Positions 42,962 to 49,789 of a DNA stretch of 64,000 bases are shown one piece after another. The notes below the pieces were generated by a model that worked only from the letters and a program-made list of their open reading frames with translations, searched no databases and was not told where the DNA came from. Source of the stretch: Ruminococcus flavefaciens ATCC 19208 (GTDB lineage: Bacteria; Bacillota; Clostridia; Oscillospirales; Ruminococcaceae). The translations under genes were made by a program, and so were the position numbers. The first letter of the stretch is position 1. The number at the start of each line of letters is the position of its first letter. The stretch covers positions 636,503 to 700,502 of the forward strand of contig NZ_KI912489.1 of NCBI RefSeq assembly GCF_000518765.1, read 5' to 3'.

Positions 42962-43240
42962 ATGAAGTTGCAGGATCTGTATTACGGAAACGTCATACCG
43001 TGTCAGCATGATGTGAGAAAGGACTCCGACTATGCAAAGCAAAGTCTGGAGCTGCTTGAAATGTGCGACACACTGGGGAAACGACTGTCGGCTGACGATA
43101 AGAAACTGCTGAACGAAATAACGGATATGCAGGGAATGCTGTCCGAGACAATGGTAGCGGAAAGCTACATACAGGGTTTTCGTGACTGTGCCGAACTTAT
43201 TATAGACGTGATGTTCGGCAGCAGCGAGAACCTGAAATAG
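42962..43240 (+). CDS. DUF6809-like small protein
   Basis: A 92-residue helical protein beginning M-K-L-Q-D-L-Y-Y-G-N-V-I-P-C, the hallmark start of DUF6809 proteins frequent in Clostridia elements (from memory). AGGAGGTG lies upstream; GTG 42950 is an alternative start. Function unknown. Confidence 0.65.
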   Translation: MKLQDLYYGNVIPCQHDVRKDSDYAKQSLELLEMCDTLGKRLSADDKKLLNEITDMQGMLSETMVAESYIQGFRDCAELIIDVMFGSSENLK

Positions 43241-43306
43241 CATTATAGCAATGGCGTGGGTACGGTTGTCGCCGTGCCCATTTGACCTTTGAAGGGAGTG
43301 ATAAAA

Positions 43307-43339
43307 ATGACCGCAGCATTCATTCGTGAGAACAACTAA
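43307..43339 (+). CDS. Possible ten-residue leader peptide
   Basis: MTAAFIRENN follows GGGAGTG and ends 22 bp before the excisionase start. A hairpin (GGGTACGG / CCGTGCCC, about 43258-43280) precedes it. Too short to be sure. Confidence 0.25.
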   Translation: MTAAFIRENN

Positions 43340-43361
43340 CGTTCGGCGAAAGGAGAATAGA

Positions 43362-43553
43362 ATGGGTGAAAACAACGAGGAAAGAATAGTTATGCTGACC
43401 ATAAAGGAGGCGGCAGCTCTTGTGGAGGGACTGACCGAGTACCGTGTGCGTCAGATGTGCATAAACGACCAGGTGCCGCACATCATGGCAGGCAAGAAAT
43501 ATCTCATCAACAAGGACTTGTTCCTCAGGTATCTGCGTGGGGAGACTGCGTAA
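43362..43553 (+). CDS. xis: Excisionase-like HTH protein
   Basis: A 63-residue protein with M-L-T-I-K-E-A-A-A-L-V-E-G-L-T-E-Y-R-V-R-Q-M and K-Y-L-I-N-K-D-L-F-L-R-Y-L, the winged-helix pattern of excisionases (HTH_17/Tn916 Xis type). AAAGGAG precedes the ATG. It is immediately upstream of the integrase and should bias recombination toward excision. Confidence 0.8.
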   Translation: MGENNEERIVMLTIKEAAALVEGLTEYRVRQMCINDQVPHIMAGKKYLINKDLFLRYLRGETA

Positions 43554-43569
43554 ATAAATAGTGCGAAAA

Positions 43570-43631
43570 GGCGCGTTTCTGCTGGACTTTTCTGCCGCGT
43601 TGTGGTATGATGTCCTTGGTAGAAACGCGCC
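43570..43631 (+). promoter_or_regulatory. Integrase promoter region framed by an inverted repeat
   Basis: GGCGCGTTTCT (43570-43580) and AGAAACGCGCC (43621-43631) are perfect 11-bp arms. Between them lies TTGTGGTATGATG with TATGAT as likely -10. This could be a two-site operator or a leader structure. Confidence 0.55.
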
Positions 43632-43656
43632 GTATTATTGAACGGAGGTTTTATAT

Positions 43657-44886
43657 ATGGCGGCTATCAGAAAAAGAAAAAACGGTTCGTATGAAATAAG
43701 AGTCTCCTGCGGTTACGGAGTCGACGGCAAGCAGCACAATCAGTACAGGAGCTATTATCCCGAGCCCGGAATGACTCCGCGGCAGATTGAGAGAGAAGTC
43801 AACAAAATGGCGGTGCTGTTCGAGGAAGAGTGTATGAGGGGACAGGTAACCTCGGCGATAAAGTTCCAGCGATTTGCGGAGCAGTGGTTCGATGAGTACG
43901 CGAAGATCAACCTCAGACCGACTTCCTACGCCCGAATGAAACAGCTCACTAAGCGTGTATATCCTGCACTGGGACACAAGCGTATGGACAAGTTGACTGC
44001 GCGCGACATTCAGCGTTTCATCACCGACATGATGATAAACGGCAGAAACGAGACCACAGGCAAACCGCTCTCGCGCAAGACAGCGGTCCACCACCTGAGC
44101 TTCATCAGCGACGTGTTTACATACGCGATACGAATGGGTATGCTCAGCGACAATCCTTGCAGACGAGTGTTCGTGCCGAAGCAGGAGCAGCTTGAAAAGG
44201 AGATATTCAAACTGGACGAGGTGAGGACGCTGTTCGCTAATCTGGACAACGAGCCGATGAAGTATCAGCTCTACCTCATGCTTGCGATATACAGCGGATT
44301 CCGTCGCAGCGAGATGCTGGGACTGGAGTGGAAGGACATCGACTTTGAAAATGACCTCATCCACGTCAGACGAACCTCGCAGTACACCGCGGAGAAGGGG
44401 ATCTACACTGACACCACCAAGACGCGGAGCTCCAAGCGTGTATCGAAGATGCCCGAGATAATAATGGACCTGCTGAGGCGGTTCAGAACGGAGCAGACTA
44501 TCGAGGCACGACGGCTCGGGACAAAGTGGGTGGAGAACGACAGGCTGTTCACGAAGTGGAACGGCGAGCCTATGAATCCGCAGACACCCTTCGAGTGGCT
44601 GAAGGGCTACTGCGGACGTGTGGGAGTGCCCTTCAAAAACATACACTCCCTGCGACACCTGCACGCGAGTCTGCTTATATTCGAGGGAGTGGACGTGGTT
44701 GCGGTCTCGGCTGATATGGGCCACAGCGTCGTAGGAACAACTCTGAACCTGTATTCCCATATGTTCCAGGAGGCGAGGGCTCGCAACTGCGAGGCTATCA
44801 CCAACGCTCTGAAGTTCGCTCATCAGCCTGCGGAGTGCGTGAAATATGACGTTCAGAACCGCGGCGGTGAGCAGTTCGGGACATAA
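43657..44886 (+). CDS. int: Tyrosine integrase
   Basis: A 409-residue recombinase with an N-terminal arm-binding domain (KRKNGSYEIRVSCGYG), a SAM-like core-binding domain (about 65-165), and a catalytic domain with Arg216 (G-F-R-R-S-E), H-S-L-R-H (about 330-334), G-H and Tyr366 (L-N-L-Y-S-H). All catalytic residues are present. It resembles Tn916/phage-type integrases of Bacillota. Its 3' end lies 146 bp from the 3' end of tRNA-Glu, the probable attachment site. Confidence 0.93.
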   Translation: MAAIRKRKNGSYEIRVSCGYGVDGKQHNQYRSYYPEPGMTPRQIEREVNKMAVLFEEECMRGQVTSAIKFQRFAEQWFDEYAKINLRPTSYARMKQLTKRVYPALGHKRMDKLTARDIQRFITDMMINGRNETTGKPLSRKTAVHHLSFISDVFTYAIRMGMLSDNPCRRVFVPKQEQLEKEIFKLDEVRTLFANLDNEPMKYQLYLMLAIYSGFRRSEMLGLEWKDIDFENDLIHVRRTSQYTAEKGIYTDTTKTRSSKRVSKMPEIIMDLLRRFRTEQTIEARRLGTKWVENDRLFTKWNGEPMNPQTPFEWLKGYCGRVGVPFKNIHSLRHLHASLLIFEGVDVVAVSADMGHSVVGTTLNLYSHMFQEARARNCEAITNALKFAHQPAECVKYDVQNRGGEQFGT

Positions 44887-44990
44887 AAATGACCGCAGAG
44901 CGAAAATTCTGCGGCACACCTGAAAATAGTTAAAAGTGGCAATAAGTGGTTGATAAGTGGTTGCGGGTAGTTGATTAAAATAATAAAAAA

Positions 44991-45020
44991 CTGCAAATGG
45001 CTATTTAAAGCCATTTGCAG
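44991..45020 (+). terminator. Terminator-like hairpin after integrase
   Basis: Perfect 12-bp stem CTGCAAATGGCT / AGCCATTTGCAG with a 6-base loop. The 44934-44962 stretch before it holds two AATAAGTGG-type direct repeats, possible integrase arm sites. Confidence 0.7.
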
Positions 45021-45031
45021 TAAACCAATAA

Positions 45032-45106
45032 TGGTGACCCGTACGGGAATTGAACCCATGATTCCGCCGTGAAAGGGCGATGTCTTAACCTCTTGACCAA
45101 CGGGCC
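45032..45106 (-). tRNA. tRNA-Glu(TTC), integration target
   Basis: Acceptor GGCCCGT / ACGGGTC, anticodon loop CTTTCAC (TTC), T-arm GGGTTCAATTCCC region intact, encoded CCA. Its 3' end faces the integrase and is copied at 23442. Confidence 0.93.
45034..45054. other. Candidate attR within tRNA-Glu 3' end
   Basis: 21 bp identical to 23442-23462, covering the acceptor 3' strand and most of the T-arm. Confidence 0.55.
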
Positions 45107-45110
45107 ATAA

Positions 45111-45187
45111 TGGTAGCGGCAGTAGGATTCGAACCAACGACCAATCGGGTATGAACCGAGTACTCTAGCCAACTGAGCTATGCCGCC
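45111..45187 (-). tRNA. tRNA-Met(CAT)
   Basis: Acceptor GGCGGCA / TGCCGCT, anticodon loop TTCATAC (CAT), encoded CCA. Elongator-like, since the D-arm is GCTC...GAGT and position 1 is paired. Confidence 0.88.
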
Positions 45188-45406
45188 ATTAATATATTGC
45201 CGTCACCTGCGACTAAATTATTATATTACAGAATAAGAAAAAAGTCAAGCATAAACGCGAAAAAAATAATTGTTTTGTAGACTTGCACAAAATAGCGGCT
45301 CTGCTTATATTTTTAGGGAGCACAATTTACAACAGTCCGATTGACAACGCAATTGATATATGATAAAATCAATGTAATAGATTTATTTGATTTGGGAGGA
45401 AGAATA

Positions 45407-45850
45407 ATGGGAACAGATGAAATTACGGCGTTTCTTATACGTGCGAAAAAGGCGACATATGCAGGAAAGGGTGCGGAGACAGTCTCCTCGCGTCCCGAGT
45501 CTCACGACTTGGAGTACAAAGAGGGTGAACTTATGTACCTCGACACATATCTGGGCGGAGCTCAGTTCGCAGGTGAGGAAGCTGTATGGATAAGCGGAAA
45601 GCCCTACTGGAGCATGAATTACGCAGGACAGGTGACAGGAGAGCCCTTCAGCGGCGATTTTCTGAAAGAAGCACTCCTGCGCGTCCCTGCGGATAAGCCG
45701 TTCCGCGGACCTGATGAGTACAGGAGCGGAGATTACACCTACAAAAGCACGGTCAAGGGGGATTTCTCATGGTTTCAGGGATATGAAGTGATAGCGTATA
45801 AGGGGGAAGTGATATATGAATGTCACTATCACGGCACTCTGATAAAGTAG
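45407..45850 (+). CDS. DUF5680-domain protein
   Basis: A 147-residue protein with F-L-I-R-A-K-K-A-T-Y-A-G-K-G, S-R-P-E-S-H-D-L-x-Y and G-G-A-Q-F-A-G-E-E-A-V-W near a W-S-M-N-Y-A-G motif, as in DUF5680 proteins. Function unknown. GGGAGG precedes ATG 45407; the longer frame to 45341 lacks a ribosome site. First gene right of the tRNA pair. Confidence 0.75.
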   Translation: MGTDEITAFLIRAKKATYAGKGAETVSSRPESHDLEYKEGELMYLDTYLGGAQFAGEEAVWISGKPYWSMNYAGQVTGEPFSGDFLKEALLRVPADKPFRGPDEYRSGDYTYKSTVKGDFSWFQGYEVIAYKGEVIYECHYHGTLIK

Positions 45851-45854
45851 CTGT

Positions 45855-46217
45855 TCAGGACTTGTCCTTTTGCCTGAACAGGAATGAAGCAGTCAGACCG
45901 AAGAGAAGTGCAGCGGTGACACCGCCTGCTGCTGCGGTAAGACCGCCTGTGAATATACCGAGAAAGCCATCGTTTTCGATGGCTTTTCTTATGCCCTCGG
46001 CAAGGAGATGACCGAAGCCTGTAAGGGGCACTGTAGCTCCTGCGCCTGCGAAGTCTGCAAAGGGTTTATAGAGTCCGAGGGCGGAGAGAATTACACCCGT
46101 GACAACGAAGCCCGTGAGTATACGTGCAGGTGTGAGTTTGGTGAAGTCTATGAGGAGCTGTCCCACGGCGCACACAGCACCGCCCACAAGGAAAGCCTTA
46201 ATGATATCCCAGAGCAT
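45855..46217 (-). CDS. spoVAE: Stage V sporulation protein AE
   Basis: A 120-residue membrane protein with three or four helices and the conserved G-L-Y-K-P-F-A-D-F-A-G-A-G-A-T-V-P-L-T-G-F-G segment of SpoVAE(B). It takes part in the channel that moves dipicolinic acid into the forespore and out at germination. One base follows the SpoVAD stop. The gene supports a spore-forming host. Confidence 0.88.
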   Translation of the reverse strand: MLWDIIKAFLVGGAVCAVGQLLIDFTKLTPARILTGFVVTGVILSALGLYKPFADFAGAGATVPLTGFGHLLAEGIRKAIENDGFLGIFTGGLTAAAGGVTAALLFGLTASFLFRQKDKS

Positions 46218-46218
46218 A

Positions 46219-47232
46219 TTATCGTTCCTTTCTTATATGGACTAAATGTGAGATAGCAGGGATACTTTCGCCCTGCTGCATGGACATGGGCGACATTAGC
46301 GCACCTGTGGCTGCAAAGAGTATATCGTGTGCCTCGCCACGTTCGAGCATAGGCAGGAAGTTGCCGCAAAGCACACTTGCTCCGCAGCCGCAGCCCGAGC
46401 CTCCGCAGTGAGTGTCCTGAGTATCAGCATCGAATATCATTGCGCCGCAGTCGCGGTGCTGAGCCGAGATGTCGATGCCCTGCTTCATAAGGATATCGAG
46501 AAGGAGCTGACTGCCCACAAGTCCTAAGTCGCCTGTGACTATGATATCGTAGTCCGTAGGTGAAGTACCCGTTGCCGAGAGGTAACGGGAGACAGTATCA
46601 GCGGCAGCAGGAGCCATAGCGCTGCCCATATTGTTTATGTCGCATATATCAAGGTCGGCTATTCTGCCGATGCAGCCGCCGACTATAGCGGCAGAGCCTT
46701 CTTCACGTGAGAGTATGACAGCTCCCGAAGCGGTACATGTCCACTGAGCTGTGGGAGTACGCTGACCGCCGTAGGAAAGGGGGAATCGGAACTGTCTCTC
46801 AGCCGTTGAGAAGTGGGAAGAAGTAACAGCAGCCGCATATTCTGCGAGACCACATTCGGTGAGTATTGAAGCTATGAGGAGTCCCTCAGCCATAGTGGAA
46901 CAGGCGCCGTAGAGCCCGAGGAACGGTATTGCAAGCTCTCTCATGCTGTAAGCCGAGCCTGTGCACTGGTTGATGAGGTCGCCTGCGCATATAACGTCAA
47001 TGTCATCGCCCATGAGCTGAGCCTTTCGCAGAGCGAGTCCCATAGCTTCGAGCTGAAAGCGGCTTTCTGCCTGTTCCCATGTAGCTTTGCCGAAGTGACT
47101 GTCACTGACCACTTCATCGAAGCAGCTGCCGAGAGGACCCTGCCCCTCTTTTTCCCCCACAACAGCAGCATAGCTTTTTATTTTTACGGGAGTCTCAAGC
47201 TGAAAAACTCCCCTGCCGATTCGTTTAGCCAT
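46219..47232 (-). CDS. spoVAD: Stage V sporulation protein AD
   Basis: A 337-residue thiolase-fold protein with the typical start G-R-G-V-F-Q-L-E-T-P-V, then G-A-C-S-T-M-A-E-G-L and H-F-S-T-A-E-R-Q-F-R-F-P. SpoVAD binds Ca-dipicolinate. The pair AD-AE is normally preceded by spoVAC. Here nothing codes for it within 470 bp upstream; instead there is repeat-filled noncoding DNA, so the operon looks shortened or rearranged. Confidence 0.92.
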   Translation of the reverse strand: MAKRIGRGVFQLETPVKIKSYAAVVGEKEGQGPLGSCFDEVVSDSHFGKATWEQAESRFQLEAMGLALRKAQLMGDDIDVICAGDLINQCTGSAYSMRELAIPFLGLYGACSTMAEGLLIASILTECGLAEYAAAVTSSHFSTAERQFRFPLSYGGQRTPTAQWTCTASGAVILSREEGSAAIVGGCIGRIADLDICDINNMGSAMAPAAADTVSRYLSATGTSPTDYDIIVTGDLGLVGSQLLLDILMKQGIDISAQHRDCGAMIFDADTQDTHCGGSGCGCGASVLCGNFLPMLERGEAHDILFAATGALMSPMSMQQGESIPAISHLVHIRKER

Positions 47233-47282
47233 GATAATACCTCCGTTTCGGAGTTATTATGTGACAAAAAAATGCAAATATA

Positions 47283-47700
47283 CAAAAAAGTCAATTAGTG
47301 GTTAGTGATCAGTGCATAGTAGGGGCGGATATTATCCGCCCACCAATTACGCATAAACCTAAAATGACATAATGTAGGGACGACCATTTAAGCAGTGCTC
47401 CAAATCTTTGATTTGGTTAGCAATGCTATATGCAGAGCTGGTCGTCCGCGTATACCTTACATAATAAATAGCATGAATGGGTTGCAATTAACATTTTTAT
47501 TGGCGGACGCGCAATGCGCGTCCCTACAAATTGTTTCATGTTACTTATGAAGTAAAACAAAACGGGCGAACGGAATTCGCCCCTACATGGATAATGGCGT
47601 AATTATAAAAAACGGGCTGCCACAGGCAGCCCCTACACATGGTTTAAGCATAATTGCATTGTAAAGTTACGGGCGCACACTGTGCGCCCGTACAATTCTA
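47283..47700. repeat. REP-like intergenic repeat cluster 1
   Basis: A gene-free stretch made of short palindromic units such as GTAGGGGCGGA / TCCGCCC and CGCCCCTAC, with GTTAGTGATTAGTGCATAGT linkers. It contains an about 75-bp hairpin unit (GGGACGACCA ... TGGTCGTCC, 47374-47448) repeated at 52621-52698. Confidence 0.8.
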
Positions 47701-47704
47701 ATCA

Positions 47705-48442
47705 CTAATCACTTGCCACTGAGAATATCTGATCGTATGCGTCCCAGTACAGGATATCGAGGGTATCGGATTTCCTTTCCTTAGTGCTGAATCCGTCAAG
47801 AACGTAACGTTTTGCGGTATTCTGACCGTTTGGAATACTTGCCACGGCATCGGAGCTGTTTGTCCAGCTCTTGGAAGCGGCGGTATATTCCACCTTTCCG
47901 TTTCTGACGATGATGAAGTATTCACATTCATCTGCGTCGCTGAAGTATTTTTTCATACCCTCGTAAAAATCTTCCGCATCGAAAGGGACTGCCACATTTG
48001 ACTCGGGATCGGAGCTGATGATATAGAGCCCCTTGACGTTCTTTTCTTCTTGCTTCAGGTCGGAGATCACATTGCCGCCTGCATCGTTGATATCACGTGC
48101 GCAGTTATATGCGTCCATGTATCGCATTTTCTCTCTTGTATGTCTGATAGCAGGCAATAAGATAGCGAGAGTTATGGCTACGAATATAGCAACGGGTATG
48201 ATGATCGCCCATATCCACGCATTGCTCTTTTTGGCAGGCGGATAGGATATGTACTGATAAGGCTGAGGGGAGTACGGCTGCGGATACACCGGAGCTTTGT
48301 ACGGGGAATAGCCGAATTGCTGCGGATAGCCGTTAGAGTAGGGCTGCTGAGCATTACTGTAGTCCTGCGCAGGCGCAGATGATGTGCAGCTGCATTTTTC
48401 TCCGTCATTGAGATGTCTGCCGCATTGTGTGCAATATGGCAT
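47705..48442 (-). CDS. Zinc-ribbon, Pro/Tyr-rich membrane protein
   Basis: A 245-residue protein with an N-terminal zinc ribbon (C-T-Q-C-G ... C-S-C), a Pro/Tyr/Gln-rich linker (about 27-70), one transmembrane helix (about 76-100) and an external domain of about 140 residues. The layout suggests a membrane-anchored sensor or assembly protein of unknown role. It lies 12 bp after the AEC transporter gene on the same strand. Confidence 0.65.
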   Translation of the reverse strand: MPYCTQCGRHLNDGEKCSCTSSAPAQDYSNAQQPYSNGYPQQFGYSPYKAPVYPQPYSPQPYQYISYPPAKKSNAWIWAIIIPVAIFVAITLAILLPAIRHTREKMRYMDAYNCARDINDAGGNVISDLKQEEKNVKGLYIISSDPESNVAVPFDAEDFYEGMKKYFSDADECEYFIIVRNGKVEYTAASKSWTNSSDAVASIPNGQNTAKRYVLDGFSTKERKSDTLDILYWDAYDQIFSVASD

Positions 48443-48454
48443 GGTATCACTCCT

Positions 48455-49420
48455 TTAGATATAATCAAGTGTTTTCAGTATGAACAGCCAGCTCGTCAGC
48501 GTGAAGGCACTGCACAGAGTCGTAAGCATGACGGCAAATGCGGTGACAGTGCCCTTGTGACCGAGGTTTTTGGCCATTACGAAGCAGCTTCCCGTAGTCG
48601 CACTGCCGAGCATTACCAGTATAGCAATGAGCTTTTCGCCGCGGAATCCCAGTTTTATAGCCACAGGCAGGAACAGTGAGCAGAATAGCACCAGCTTGAT
48701 GAAGGCTATGCCTGCGGTAACAGGCAGCTTTCCCTTTGCTTCGCCGAATTTCACAGAAGCTCCCAGAGCTATGAGCGAAAGGGGAGTAGCCATATTGCCC
48801 AGATATGTAACGGATTTGCTGAGTATGACGGGCTGCGGTATTTTCAGCAGCGACCATGTGATACCGACGATTATGCCGAGGATAATTGGATTTGTGGCAA
48901 TGCTTTTGAATGTGCTTAAAGCAAGAGCCTTCCTGCCCTTGCTCTTGTCCTTTTCGGGAGATGTCACAGCAAGAGTAGTCACAGCTATGATGTTGTAAAG
49001 CGGAACAGTTCCCACTATCATAAGAGCCGCCATAGTGGAATGACCGTAGATATTGTTAACGAAGGCTATGCCGAGTATAGCGGCACTGCTTCGGTAAGAT
49101 GCCTGTATCACTTCGCCCCTTTCCGAGCGGTCTTTTGTCAGCAGCGAGTAAAGCACTGCTATGCCTACGCTGAGGAGAGTTGCACACATACAGAAGAGTA
49201 CGAATCTGCCGTCCCATACCGAGCGGAAATCCGCAGTAGAAAGATCCATGAACAGGAGCGCAGGGAGAAGTGTGCGGAATACGAATTTGTTTATCTGCGC
49301 CGTTGAATGGTCGTCAAGGAGCTTCACCCTGTGTACGAACCAGCCGAATACCATCATCAAGAATACGGGCACAGTGGCATTGAGACTGAATGAAAGATTT
49401 TTCAGGAACAAAAATATCAC
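48455..49420 (-). CDS. AEC-family (auxin efflux carrier-like) permease
   Basis: A 321-residue membrane protein with about ten helices and the split layout of AEC permeases (P-V-F-L-M-M-V-F-G-W at the start, N-P-I-I-L-G near the middle). In bacteria these carry malate, lactate or other small carboxylates; the substrate is unknown here. It starts at GTG 49420 or TTG 49411; AAGG upstream fits TTG better. Confidence 0.85.
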   Translation of the reverse strand: MIFLFLKNLSFSLNATVPVFLMMVFGWFVHRVKLLDDHSTAQINKFVFRTLLPALLFMDLSTADFRSVWDGRFVLFCMCATLLSVGIAVLYSLLTKDRSERGEVIQASYRSSAAILGIAFVNNIYGHSTMAALMIVGTVPLYNIIAVTTLAVTSPEKDKSKGRKALALSTFKSIATNPIILGIIVGITWSLLKIPQPVILSKSVTYLGNMATPLSLIALGASVKFGEAKGKLPVTAGIAFIKLVLFCSLFLPVAIKLGFRGEKLIAILVMLGSATTGSCFVMAKNLGHKGTVTAFAVMLTTLCSAFTLTSWLFILKTLDYI

Positions 49421-49484
49421 TACCTTATGTTATTTACAACTTGATTATAGCATATTTTTTTTACCGGTGCAAGCGGTTTAGTTG

Positions 49485-49735
49485 TTAGTGGTTAGTGATT
49501 AGTGCATAGTGTAGGGAACGCCGCCCTCGGCGTTCCGCAAGTGATTAGTAGGGGCGGATATTATCCGTCCGTGAATTGAGAATAGAGAATGTAGGGAACG
49601 CCAGCCCCTACACATAGTTATGATATACATAATGGTTCGTGACACACGGGCGAGCAGAACTCTCCCTTACAATTATGAATTATGCATTATGGATTATTAA
49701 TTAATACAGCCGCTCCTGCACTAATCAGTCATAAC
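49485..49735. repeat. REP-like intergenic repeat cluster 2
   Basis: Between the AEC and P-ATPase genes: GTAGGGAACGCC units, GTAGGGGCGGA, and a GTTAGTGATTAGTGCATAGT linker as in cluster 1. No gene seen. Confidence 0.75.
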
Positions 49736-49789
49736 AGAGTGGGGGGCGGCATATGATGTAAGGACAAAGCTACGCGAAAGGGTGAAGGT

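Noticed and set aside
43651..44919. 422-residue ORF antisense to the integrase
   Set aside because: It is the reverse-strand shadow of an intact tyrosine integrase with all catalytic residues; it has no ribosome site of its own and no recognisable domain.
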